Source: CAZHMB01 sp964533515 (lineage in GTDB: Archaea > Nanobdellota > Nanobdellia > Pacearchaeales > GW2011-AR1). Taken from it: 31,361 nt of DNA. Positions 19,931 to 28,966 of this stretch are shown here, in pieces. The position numbers and the translations under genes are program-made. The DNA is taken from positions 1 through 31,361 of the forward strand of contig CAZHMB010000007.1 in assembly GCA_964533515.1 (NCBI GenBank), given 5' to 3'. The notes beneath the pieces are model-generated. The model worked only from the letters and a program-made list of their open reading frames with translations, made no database searches and was not told the origin of the DNA. Within the stretch, counting starts at the first letter, position 1. Every line of letters starts with the position of its first letter.

Positions 19931-21205
19931 ATGGTGACAAAAATTTCAGCGGCAAAAAACACTTCAGTATTGGATAATATTTTTGATAATGTTGATAAAG
20001 CAAGTATTTTTAAGAATAAGGAAATTTTGCAGGTTCGGCATCAGCCCAGCGAGATTTTGTATAGGGATGAGCAGATAAATCAGATTGCTTCGATATTGGC
20101 GCCGAGCCTTAGGGGGGAAAGACCAAGTAATTTGTTTCTTTATGGGAAAACTGGAACGGGGAAAACGTTGAGCATTCAATATCTTCGGGACGAGCTTTTG
20201 AGAAGAGTCAAAAAAGAGAGAGATTTTGAATTGAAGATCGTTTATTTGAATTGTAAATTAAGAAAAGTTTCAGATACCGAGTATCGGATCCTTGCAGCTC
20301 TTGTTAAGCAACTTGGAGGAAGTGTTCCAAATACAGGATTGCCCACAGAAGCGATTTACACAAAGTTTGTAGAGATAATTGACAAAGAGAAACAATTGAT
20401 TATTTTGGTTTTAGATGAGATAGACCAAACAGTAAAAAAGATTTCAGATGATTTCCTCTATAATTTGACTCGGTTGAATTCTGAATTAAGTAAGACACAG
20501 ATTTGTGTTGTGGGTATAAGTAATGATTTGACTTTTTTGGATAATTTGGATCCGAGAGTAAGAAGTAGCTTGAGTGAGGAAGAGGTTGTTTTTGCTCCGT
20601 ACAATGCTTTGCAGCTGCAGAAGATTCTTCAATTGAGGGCTGATGCTGCATTTAAGGAAAAGTCTTTGGAGGATGGCGTTATTTCGAAGTGTGCTGCTTT
20701 TGCGGCGAGGGAACATGGCGATGCTCGTCGGGCGTTAGATTTGTTGAGGGTTGCGGGAGAATTAGCCGAAAGGGAAGGCAATTCTAAAATAATGTTGAAA
20801 CATATTGATGGGGCGAATAATAAAATAGAAAAAGATAAAATTCTTGATGTTATAATTTCAGAACCCAAACAGTTTCAACTTGTTTTGCATTCGATTATTT
20901 CATTATGCGAGAAATCTGAGAGAGAAGCAAAAAACAAAGGTTCCTCTGGGAAGACTTACGACTCGATTTTTACAGGGGACGTTTATAATTATTATCAAGA
21001 AATTTGTGTCAAGAACGGGCAGGACGTTTTGACCCAGAGAAGGGTTGGGGATATTATCCAAGAATTTGATATGTTGGGGATTTTGAATGTTAAAGTGATT
21101 AGTAAAGGCAGAGGTGGAAGAATGAGGGAAATTCGGTTGGCGATAACAAAGCCAATAATGGAAAAAGTCAAACAGATAATACGGGATTCGTTAGATTATC
21201 TTTGA
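19931..21205 (+). CDS. cdc6: Orc1/Cdc6 replication initiator
   Basis: 424 residues of the archaeal Orc1/Cdc6 AAA+ family, which binds ORB elements and recruits MCM. Walker A GKTGTGKT is at residues 72-79, Walker B LVLDEID at 159-165, sensor 1 in CVVGISNDL, then LDPRVRSSL and the sensor 2 region in EHGDARRALDLLRVAGELA. The C-terminal winged helix (about residues 310-424) ends in KPIMEKVKQIIRDSLDYL. It directly follows the putative origin and precedes the PolD genes. It is the only initiator gene in the window. Confidence 0.96.
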   Translation: MVTKISAAKNTSVLDNIFDNVDKASIFKNKEILQVRHQPSEILYRDEQINQIASILAPSLRGERPSNLFLYGKTGTGKTLSIQYLRDELLRRVKKERDFELKIVYLNCKLRKVSDTEYRILAALVKQLGGSVPNTGLPTEAIYTKFVEIIDKEKQLIILVLDEIDQTVKKISDDFLYNLTRLNSELSKTQICVVGISNDLTFLDNLDPRVRSSLSEEEVVFAPYNALQLQKILQLRADAAFKEKSLEDGVISKCAAFAAREHGDARRALDLLRVAGELAEREGNSKIMLKHIDGANNKIEKDKILDVIISEPKQFQLVLHSIISLCEKSEREAKNKGSSGKTYDSIFTGDVYNYYQEICVKNGQDVLTQRRVGDIIQEFDMLGILNVKVISKGRGGRMREIRLAITKPIMEKVKQIIRDSLDYL

Positions 21206-21297
21206 GATTATGCAAAAGTAGTAATGTAAATTTATAATCTCGGAAAGTTTGGCAACATAAAATAAAATTTGAGCAATATAAGCTCAGCGGTTAGAAA

Positions 21298-22893
21298 ATG
21301 GATAACAGAGAAATAATTCGATTTTGTTTAGAAAGAGGTTTGCTTGTTGATAAAGCTGTTTTAGGATTATTTGATGAGACTGAAGATATTGAATCCGTAA
21401 AATTGTTGATAGAGAAAATAAAACAACATACAAACACGAGTGTTATAACAAAGACTGTTTTTAAAAATAATAAACAAGCCATAAATGAATTGTTTTTTAA
21501 TTTACCCGAGGAAAAACAGAGAAAGCTTCAGAAGCTTAAGATTAATTTAGGCTTGAGTATAGAAATTTCTAAAGAAGTTGAAACTTTTGAGGGGGGGAAA
21601 GAGGTTAAACCGGTTTCTGCAACAGAAAATCTTGAAGGCAGCGTGAAGATAATTTCGCGGCCGGAATTTCAAGGCAAAGTTTTGGCGGTAAAAGATTTTG
21701 TTAAATATTTTAATAATCGTTATGAAGTTTTGAAAAATGTCTTGCAAGAGCATGCTGAATTGGATGGTTTGGTGTCTATTAATAAAATTTCTGGAAGTAG
21801 ACAGAATTTTTCAGTTATCGGTCTTGTCGGAGAGAAAAGGGTTACGAAAAACAAAAATATGTTGTTGGATATAGAGGATCCCACTGGGAAAATGAGAGTT
21901 TTGATCAATAAAGACAAGAAAGAACTTTTTGAAAAGGCATTAGATATTCCTTTAGACGGTGTTATTGGTTTTAAAGGTAGCGGGAAAAGGGAGATTCTTT
22001 TTTGTAATGATCTGGTTTTTCCGGAAACAATCCTGGCCGAGAGAAAAAAGGCCCCCCAAAATAAAAAAGAGGAATGTGCTTTGTTTATTGGAGATTTGCA
22101 TTTCGGAAGCAAAAAATTTATGGACAAGGAGTTTGAAAAATTTATAGATTATCTTAACGGGAAAATGCCGAATACAGATCCTGAAGAAATTTCAAAGATC
22201 AAATATCTTTTTGTAGTAGGTGATGTTGTTACAGGGGTGGGAAATTATCCTAATCAAGAGAAGGATTTAAAGATTGGGGATTTGGAAGAACAGTTTATTC
22301 AACTTTCGAAAATTTTGGGCAAGATAAGGAAAGATATAAAAATTATTATTTCTCCGGGAAATCATGATGGGGTTAGATTGATGGAGCCCCAGCCGGCATT
22401 GGATGAAAAATATGCCTGGCCGCTTTATAATTTGAGTAATTCTTTTTTAACAACAAATCCTGCTGTGGCGAATATTGGAAGCGATGAAGTTTCTGGATTT
22501 GGGGGTTTTGATGTTTTGGCTTATCATGGGTTTTCATTTCCGTATTACGCAAATAACATTTCCAGTTTGATTGAAGTAAGCGCGATGAATAAACCTGAAG
22601 AGATAATGAAATTTCTTTTAAAAAATCGGCACTTGGCTCCGACGCATGCATCTTCGCAGTATTTTCCTGCTGAAGAAGATCCTCTTTTGATAAAAAAAGC
22701 TCCAGACATTTTTGTCGCAGGGCATACACATAAGGTGGGAATTGTATATTTTAATAATATTCTTTTGGTTTCGGTAGCGACATGGGAAGAGATAACCGCT
22801 TATCAGGAAAAGTTTGGGAACAAGCCGGATCATTGTAAGGTTCCGATGTTTAATTTAAAGACGCGGGAGGTTAAAATTTTGGATTTTGAATGA
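21298..22893 (+). CDS. polB: DNA polymerase D small subunit DP1 (proofreading exonuclease)
   Basis: 531 residues. DP1 carries the 3'-5' exonuclease of the archaeal replicative polymerase D. The OB-fold region (about 160-240, FSVIGLVGEKRVTKNKNMLLDIEDPTGKMRVLI) precedes a calcineurin-like phosphoesterase domain with metal ligands in GDLHFGS (265-271), GDVVTG (about 312), GNHDG (about 356) and AGHTHK near the C-terminus. The N-terminal 110 residues resemble the helical DP1 tail. A short inverted repeat TGAGC-AATATAA-GCTCA lies 12-28 bases upstream of the ATG. The stop overlaps the nucleotidase start (ATGA). Confidence 0.95.
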   Translation: MDNREIIRFCLERGLLVDKAVLGLFDETEDIESVKLLIEKIKQHTNTSVITKTVFKNNKQAINELFFNLPEEKQRKLQKLKINLGLSIEISKEVETFEGGKEVKPVSATENLEGSVKIISRPEFQGKVLAVKDFVKYFNNRYEVLKNVLQEHAELDGLVSINKISGSRQNFSVIGLVGEKRVTKNKNMLLDIEDPTGKMRVLINKDKKELFEKALDIPLDGVIGFKGSGKREILFCNDLVFPETILAERKKAPQNKKEECALFIGDLHFGSKKFMDKEFEKFIDYLNGKMPNTDPEEISKIKYLFVVGDVVTGVGNYPNQEKDLKIGDLEEQFIQLSKILGKIRKDIKIIISPGNHDGVRLMEPQPALDEKYAWPLYNLSNSFLTTNPAVANIGSDEVSGFGGFDVLAYHGFSFPYYANNISSLIEVSAMNKPEEIMKFLLKNRHLAPTHASSQYFPAEEDPLLIKKAPDIFVAGHTHKVGIVYFNNILLVSVATWEEITAYQEKFGNKPDHCKVPMFNLKTREVKILDFE

Positions 22894-23504
22894 TGGAAGA
22901 AAAAAAATTAAAGATAGGGATTGATATTGATGAAGTTGTTGTTGAAACAATTAAACCTTTTCTTAATTTTTTTAATAATGAAAGGAAAACAAACTTTAAA
23001 TTTGAGGATTTTAAATCTTATAACTGGTGGGAAATTTTGCCCATAACAAAAGAAGAAGCTTTTAGTCTTTCAGACTTTTTTTTTGAGAGTCATTTTGAAG
23101 ATATCCCTTTTGTTGAAGGGGCCAAAGAATTTATAGAAAAAATTTCCGAAAGTTTAGAGATAGTTTTTATTACCTCTCGGAGAGAGAAGATTAAACAAAA
23201 AACTAGAGATTTTCTGAAAGATAATTTTTTTGGGTTGGGCTATTCTTTATTCTTTTCAAGCGAATGGGATAAAGAAAGTGAGAAAGATAAGGGGGATATT
23301 TGTGTAGGGGAAGGGATCGGAATTCTTGTTGAAGACAATGGGGAGCATTCTTTGAACTATGCTGAAAGGGGAATCAAAGTTTTACTTTTTGATAAGCCTT
23401 GGAATCAAAAGATTGAACATGAAAATATAATAAGAGTCTATAGTTGGAAAGAAATTTATGAGGAGATAATTAAAATAAAAAATGGCATTAACACAAAAAA
23501 CTGA
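22890..23504 (+). CDS. NT5C-like 5'(3')-deoxyribonucleotidase (HAD fold)
   Basis: 204 residues of the HAD superfamily, closest in pattern to the 5' nucleotidase NT5C group that dephosphorylates (deoxy)nucleoside monophosphates. Motif I is GIDIDEVV (DxDxV), motif II FITSRR, and motif IV ILVEDNGEHS. The cap region includes SYNWWEILPITKEEAF. It sits between the two PolD subunits, overlapping DP1 by four bases and DP2 by 23 bases, so all three are tightly coupled. A role in adjusting nucleotide pools during replication is an attractive inference. Confidence 0.82.
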   Translation: MMEEKKLKIGIDIDEVVVETIKPFLNFFNNERKTNFKFEDFKSYNWWEILPITKEEAFSLSDFFFESHFEDIPFVEGAKEFIEKISESLEIVFITSRREKIKQKTRDFLKDNFFGLGYSLFFSSEWDKESEKDKGDICVGEGIGILVEDNGEHSLNYAERGIKVLLFDKPWNQKIEHENIIRVYSWKEIYEEIIKIKNGINTKN

Positions 23505-26500
23505 AAAATATTTGAAGGATCTTCAAAAAGAAGTTAAGAAGGTTTATGAAGTTGCTGAAGTAGCGAGGGCTAAGGGGTTGGATCCTGTAGATAAAGTTGA
23601 GATTCCTTTGGCAATGAACATGGCTGAAAAAGTTGAAGGTTTGATTTCTACTATTTATCCCCAACTGAAAAATTCTGGTGTTGTAAAAAGAATTCTTGAA
23701 TTGGAAAAAGAATATGGGAAACTTGATCCGACGGTTGTTTTCAAGATTTCGGAAGAAGTTGCAAAGCAAAAATTTTGCGAATTTTCTTCATTGAGGGAAG
23801 CTATTGATGCTGGGATACGGGTTGGGTTTGCATATCAGACAATCGCGGTTGTGGCTTCCCCATTAGAGGGTTATACTAAATTGAAAATAGAAAAAACAAA
23901 TGACGGAAAAGAATATTTCAAGGTTTATTTTTCGGGGCCGATAAGAAGTGCCGGGACAACGGCGAGTTGTATTGTTTTGATGATTATTGATTATCTTAGA
24001 GAAGTATTTGGTTATGCGAAATATGATCCGACAGAGGACGAAGTCAAAAGATATGTCACAGAGATACATGATTATCATGAGAGAGTTACTAATTTACAGT
24101 ATATGCCTGTTGACGAAGAGATAGAGTTTCTTGCTAAGAATTTGCCGATTCAAATTGCTGGCGAGCCGACGGAAAGAAGGGAAGTTAGTAATTATAAAAA
24201 TCTTGAGAGGGTTGAATCAGATTTTATTCGAGGGGGAATGTGTTTAATTTTTGCAGAGGGTTTGGCTCAAAAAGCTGCAAAGGGTTTTAGACTTTTGAAT
24301 AAAGCTAAAAGTAATGGGGTTGAGAGTACTGGTTGGGATTTTTTAGCTGAATATATTGAATTGCATGAAAACATTGCGATCAAAGGAGAATCAGGGGAAG
24401 GAGAAGATACGCGGCCGACATATATTCGGGATCTCGTTGCTGGAAGGCCGGTTTATGGGCATCCTTCGAGAAGCGGAAGTTTTAGATTCAGATATGGGCG
24501 GGCCAGAAATTCTGGTTTTAGTGCATCTTGTGTTTCTCCAGCGACGATGGTTGTTACGGACGATTTTATTGCAACAGGGACACAGTTAAAAATTGAAAAA
24601 CCAACAAAAGGAACAGCAGTTACACCATGCGATTCTATCGATGGGCCAATTGTTAAATTGTTTGATGGCAGTGTCAAAAAGTTAAATAATTTTAAAGAAG
24701 CCAAAGAATTTGTTAAAGATGTTGAGGAGATAATTTATATCGGAGATTTGTTGATGCCTTTTTCTGATGTTGTTAATAGGAATTCGATGTTGTTAAAACC
24801 GGGATATGTTGAGGAGTGGTGGGAATTGGAGTTGGAAAAACTTTCAAAAGGAAATGTAAGGGTAAAAAATTATTCTGGGGTGGGGTTTGAAGAAGCCGTC
24901 GAATTGAGCAAGAAATTTGGGGTTCCATTACATCCAGAGTATATTTTTTATTGGACCCAAATTTCTAAAGAGTTTTTTAATTCTTTAATAAATTGGTTTA
25001 AGTTTGGAAAAATTAACGGGAAAATTATTTTACCGTATACAAAAGAAGATCAAGAAACGTTTAAGGATGGGAAAAGAGCCTTGGAGTTGCTTGGTGTTGA
25101 ACATGAAGTGACAATTGAAAATGTGGTTATCTCTGAAAAAAATAGCAAGGCCTTATTTGCAAATCTTGGTTTAGATTTTTTAATTTTTGGAAATGGGGGC
25201 GAATTCAAGATGAAAGAGTTGGTAGAAAACAAAAAAGAATTTTTTGAGAATTCTTTTGAAAAGGTTTTGGAGATTGTTCAGGCTTCATCTGATTTTGTGA
25301 TTAAGGATAAAGCAGGGGAATTTATTGGGGCGAGAATGGGTAGGCCGGAAAAAGCAAAACTGAGAAAACTTCAAGGAAGTCCAAACATTCTTTTTCCCAT
25401 CGGGAATGAGGGTGGAAGGTTGAGAAGTGTCCAAGAAGCTTGTTCGGTTGGTACTGTTAGAAGTTCGTGGCCCCTATTTTCTTGCGAAGCTTGCGGAACC
25501 GAAAATCTTTTTCCAAATTGCCAAAAATGTGGTGGCAAATGCAAAAAGGAATATTATTTTTTTGAAACAAAAGAAAAATCTTCAGATAAGACTCCCAAAT
25601 CTGAGGGGGGGAAAGAGGGCAAGCCATATAATTTTAGGGATTTTCCAATCCAAGAAGAATTTGAAAAGGCGGTGAAGAATTTGAAGCTCACCAGTAACGA
25701 AATTCCTGCTCTGATAAAAGGTGTTCGGGGAATGAGCTCCGAAAGTAAAATTCCCGAACATTTAGAAAAGGGGATTTTAAGGGCTAAATATAATTTGCAA
25801 GTAAATAAAGATGGGACGATAAGATACGATGGAACTGAGTTGCCGATTTCTCATTTCAAACCACAAGAAGTATTTATTGGCGTGGAAAAACTTAAGGAAT
25901 TGGGTTATACTGAGGATATTCATGGAAAGCCTTTGGAAACGGAAGACCAAACTTTGGAGATGATGCCTCACGATATAATCTTACCTGTTTGCCCCGTGAC
26001 TTCAGATGAAAAAGCCGACGATGTATTTTTTAATGTGTCAAAGTTTGTTGATGAGGAGTTGGAAAAGTTTTATGGTTTGAAAAGTTTTCATAATTTAAAG
26101 ACTAAGGAAGATTTGGCAGGGCAGTTGGGGGTTTTCATGGCGCCACATAATTGTGCGGGCGTTATCTGCAGGTTTATTGGATTTAGTAAAAATCAAGCGT
26201 TGAATGCGACTTCTTATATGCATGCAGCAGTTAGAAGAGATTGTGATGGGGATGAGGCTGCGGTTATGTTATTGAGTGATGTTCTTTTGAATTTTTCAAG
26301 AGAATTCTTGCCGAGTCATCGAGGTGGAACCCAAGATGCGCCTTTAGTTTTGAATGCAAGGATTGATGCTGGAGAAGTTGATGATCAGATCTTAGATCTT
26401 GAAGTTGTTCCCGGAGGAAAATATCCTTTGGAATTATATGAGCTGGCGGAGCAAGGAAAACATTCTTCAGAGGTTAAAAGTATCGTTGACGTGGCCGCAT

Positions 26501-27000
26501 TATTGAAGGAAGATAAAGATCCGTTTATCAATTTGGGATTCACCCACGGCACGGAAGATTTTAACAAGGCGGTTAACTGTTCCTCGTATAAAACTCTTGC
26601 GACAATGGCTGAGAAGGTTGGGCACCAGATGGCTCTTGTTGAAAAACTTCGTGGGGTTGATACTTCGGATACGGCGAGGCTGATTATTGAGCGGCATTTT
26701 ATTAGGGATATGAGGGGTAACTTGAGAAGTTTCTCACAGCAGAACTTTAGATGTGTTAAATGTAATGAGATTTTGAGGAGGCCTCCGTTGAAGGGCGTTT
26801 GTCCTAAGTGTCAAGGAAAAATAATCTTCACGATTCACGAAGGCGGTATAAAAAAATATCTTGAACCCGCGTTGGAACTTGCAGAGAAATATCATTTGTC
26901 ACCATACCTTGTGCAAAGTTTAGAATTGACGAAGAGATTTATTGACAGTATTTTTGGAAAAGAAGTTGAAAAGCAGGAGGCTTTGGGGAAGTGGTTTTGA
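23482..27000 (+). CDS. polC: DNA polymerase D large subunit DP2
   Basis: 1172 residues, the catalytic subunit of archaeal polymerase D. The catalytic motif is RRDCDGDEAAVML with Asp920, Asp922 and Asp924, the two-barrel polymerase signature shared with multisubunit RNA polymerases. One zinc site is at about 668-688 (CEACG...CQKCGGKC) and another at about 1091-1117 (CVKCNE...CPKCQG). The N-terminus contains FSGPIRSAGTTAS and RPTYIRDLVAGRPVYGHPS. The last eight residues QEALGKWF fit a PIP-box (Q-x2-L-x2-W-F) for the sliding clamp. No intein interrupts the gene, although DP2 inteins are common in archaea. Confidence 0.97.
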   Translation: MALTQKTEKYLKDLQKEVKKVYEVAEVARAKGLDPVDKVEIPLAMNMAEKVEGLISTIYPQLKNSGVVKRILELEKEYGKLDPTVVFKISEEVAKQKFCEFSSLREAIDAGIRVGFAYQTIAVVASPLEGYTKLKIEKTNDGKEYFKVYFSGPIRSAGTTASCIVLMIIDYLREVFGYAKYDPTEDEVKRYVTEIHDYHERVTNLQYMPVDEEIEFLAKNLPIQIAGEPTERREVSNYKNLERVESDFIRGGMCLIFAEGLAQKAAKGFRLLNKAKSNGVESTGWDFLAEYIELHENIAIKGESGEGEDTRPTYIRDLVAGRPVYGHPSRSGSFRFRYGRARNSGFSASCVSPATMVVTDDFIATGTQLKIEKPTKGTAVTPCDSIDGPIVKLFDGSVKKLNNFKEAKEFVKDVEEIIYIGDLLMPFSDVVNRNSMLLKPGYVEEWWELELEKLSKGNVRVKNYSGVGFEEAVELSKKFGVPLHPEYIFYWTQISKEFFNSLINWFKFGKINGKIILPYTKEDQETFKDGKRALELLGVEHEVTIENVVISEKNSKALFANLGLDFLIFGNGGEFKMKELVENKKEFFENSFEKVLEIVQASSDFVIKDKAGEFIGARMGRPEKAKLRKLQGSPNILFPIGNEGGRLRSVQEACSVGTVRSSWPLFSCEACGTENLFPNCQKCGGKCKKEYYFFETKEKSSDKTPKSEGGKEGKPYNFRDFPIQEEFEKAVKNLKLTSNEIPALIKGVRGMSSESKIPEHLEKGILRAKYNLQVNKDGTIRYDGTELPISHFKPQEVFIGVEKLKELGYTEDIHGKPLETEDQTLEMMPHDIILPVCPVTSDEKADDVFFNVSKFVDEELEKFYGLKSFHNLKTKEDLAGQLGVFMAPHNCAGVICRFIGFSKNQALNATSYMHAAVRRDCDGDEAAVMLLSDVLLNFSREFLPSHRGGTQDAPLVLNARIDAGEVDDQILDLEVVPGGKYPLELYELAEQGKHSSEVKSIVDVAALLKEDKDPFINLGFTHGTEDFNKAVNCSSYKTLATMAEKVGHQMALVEKLRGVDTSDTARLIIERHFIRDMRGNLRSFSQQNFRCVKCNEILRRPPLKGVCPKCQGKIIFTIHEGGIKKYLEPALELAEKYHLSPYLVQSLELTKRFIDSIFGKEVEKQEALGKWF

Positions 27001-27068
27001 GGGACTAAAGAAAATTTTAAATACTCTTTTATCCTCGGATGATTATAAAAAGGGGCAAGCATCTCTTG

Positions 27069-27250
27069 ATGGGTGTAAGTGTGTTTTTGCTAGACTTTGT
27101 TTTGGCCGCCGAAAATTCTTCGTTAAAATTTTCTGGTTTTAGAGATCTCATGAATAGTCCGGGGGAATCTTTGTTTGGTTCGGGGGCGGGCTTCTGATTC
27201 TTTGGATAGTGTATTTAACAATTAAGGCGATAACTCACAAAGTTGTTTAG
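27069..27250 (+). pseudogene. Frameshifted small membrane protein
   Basis: From the ATG at 27069 the first frame reads MGVSVFLLDFVLAAENSSLK and on to GESLFGSGAG, stopping at TGA 27195-27197. In the -1 frame the sequence continues GLLILWIVYLTIKAITHKVV to TAG 27248-27250, a clear membrane segment. The join is at GGGGGCGGG (27182-27190). A signal-like N-terminus plus a C-terminal membrane segment make a credible 60-residue protein if one base was lost. A TATA-like GATTATAAAAA (27041-27051) lies about 25 bp upstream. Decay, assembly error or programmed -1 shifting are all possible. Confidence 0.5.
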
Positions 27251-27254
27251 AATT

Positions 27255-28472
27255 CTAAAGTAAATAAAGCAAAATCGTCGGTATGAGTAAACAGCCCATC
27301 ATGTTTGTTCTTCTAACTCCTTGATGAATTGCGAAAATTCCTGTTGCTGTGGAAACAACGAAAATTAAAATTCCTGCGAAGCCCGAAACGAAAAAAATAA
27401 CTAGAACTAATATTGTTAAGACGATCGAAGAAATTAAAGTATAAGATATTTTTGTTATATTTTTTGAAAAAAATTCTGCTAAGAAAAAAGTTAAGAAAAA
27501 TGCTATGGGGCCGGTTATGAGAATTGTTATCAGGATTAAAATAAGTGAATTTAATATCGGTTGCCCGAAGATTTCTTTTATTGCTAGGGCAGCACCTGTT
27601 CGGGTTTTGTTAATTACATAGAGAGAAATGAAAGAAAAGCCCATTACTAAGGTGTTGGTTGCTCCGAGGAGAACAAGGAAATCTCTTTGATTGCTGTAAT
27701 TTTTTCTTGTTGAAATTGTGTGGCCTATAACTGCGGCTTGGCCGCTTCCGAGCCCGGGAAGAAGACTACATAATGGCGCCGCAATTAATGCTCCCAATAG
27801 CGGACGGGGATTTTTGAGAATAGAAATAAATTTCAATCTTTTTATTTCTTGTTTTGGAATTTTGGTTTTTGTTCTAATGCTGAGGACAATCATCGATCCT
27901 CCGAAAAGGCCGGAGAGAAGAGGAAGAAGGGGTTGGTTGAATTCAAAGAGGTTTAAAGTTATAAGGCCGAGAATTCCTGTGACGAGAAAAACTTCTAGAG
28001 CCTTGAACTTGTGTTTGTCCAGAGAGATGACGAAAAGAGAAACGATTATTAAAATATATGGAAGAAATTTTTCAGCGAAGCCATAAGCTCGGGATATTAG
28101 AAATATCGAAGGGCCAGCGATTAAAACTAGAATGAAAATTGCTGCAAGGCTTCCGAGAGTTGTTAAAGAGATTGCAAAATACCCTTGGCCTTTTTTCAAA
28201 AGTTCATGCCCTGGGAGAACGGAGAGTTCAGTATCTGTATCCGGCGCCCCAAGAAATATTGATGGGATAAAATCTAGGAAGGTATGGGTGATGGCCATCG
28301 AAGTTATGAAGACCATAAGATAAATTGGTGAGATGTTTGAAACAAAAGGGATGGTTGCTATCGAGGCTATTAACAAAGTCCCGATCAGATTGATATGGAT
28401 TCCCGGGATAAGGCCGGTGAGAGTTCCAGCGAGCAGGCCGATTAGAATTGCAAGTAGGATTTGGATTAACAT
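27255..28472 (-). CDS. TctA/DUF112-family membrane transporter
   Basis: 405 residues, ten or more membrane segments. The hallmark Gly/Pro-rich motif near the N-terminus (GTLTGLIPGIHINLIGTLL) is repeated in the second half (PLCSLLPGLGSGQAAVIGHTI), with SIFLGAPDTDTELSVLPGHEL following the first. This matches the archaeal branch of the TctA/DUF112 family (large subunit of tripartite tricarboxylate transporters). No TctB or TctC genes lie nearby, as is common for the archaeal branch, whose substrate is unknown. Confidence 0.85.
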   Translation of the reverse strand: MLIQILLAILIGLLAGTLTGLIPGIHINLIGTLLIASIATIPFVSNISPIYLMVFITSMAITHTFLDFIPSIFLGAPDTDTELSVLPGHELLKKGQGYFAISLTTLGSLAAIFILVLIAGPSIFLISRAYGFAEKFLPYILIIVSLFVISLDKHKFKALEVFLVTGILGLITLNLFEFNQPLLPLLSGLFGGSMIVLSIRTKTKIPKQEIKRLKFISILKNPRPLLGALIAAPLCSLLPGLGSGQAAVIGHTISTRKNYSNQRDFLVLLGATNTLVMGFSFISLYVINKTRTGAALAIKEIFGQPILNSLILILITILITGPIAFFLTFFLAEFFSKNITKISYTLISSIVLTILVLVIFFVSGFAGILIFVVSTATGIFAIHQGVRRTNMMGCLLIPTILLYLL

Positions 28473-28551
28473 AAATCAATTAAATTTTCAATGTTTTTAA
28501 TTTTTTATACTTTTGGGAAAGGTTTTTATAGGTATTTCCTTTGGTTGATTT

Positions 28552-28875
28552 ATGAATAAAACTTTAAATAACTTATTACAAATCTTCTCAATTTTTAGTA
28601 TGTTTGGTTCTTTGTGTTTATTAATATTAATTGGGATTGCATATTGGGATAGTGATTCAGGTAGTATGGGTTGGGGGATTGCCCTACCCGGATTTCTACT
28701 TCTTGGTGCTACTTTAGTAGCATTTATTGTTTCAATTATCTTATTCTTTACTAGTTTATCTAAAGAAGAACCCCTGGATATTATAAAAAACAAAATTTGG
28801 TACTGGATGGTTGTTATTTTTATTATAATTTTTGTATTGTTTGTAAACGTTATGCAAGCTACTGGCAACGGGTAG
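28552..28875 (+). CDS. Small membrane protein of unknown function
   Basis: A 107-residue protein with three hydrophobic segments (about residues 9-30, 42-66 and 83-103) and short polar loops. The loops are YWDSDSGSMGWG and TSLSKEEPLDIIKNK. A TATA-like TTTTTATAGG (around 28524-28532) lies about 24 bp before the ATG, so the message is probably leaderless. No family recognised. Confidence 0.65.
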   Translation: MNKTLNNLLQIFSIFSMFGSLCLLILIGIAYWDSDSGSMGWGIALPGFLLLGATLVAFIVSIILFFTSLSKEEPLDIIKNKIWYWMVVIFIIIFVLFVNVMQATGNG

Positions 28876-28966
28876 CTATTTCTGGAGAAGTTGTTGAAGA
28901 GCAATAGGCTTTATTTTTATTCTAGAGTATAACAAGTTTTATAAATAATATTATGGTTGAAAAATC

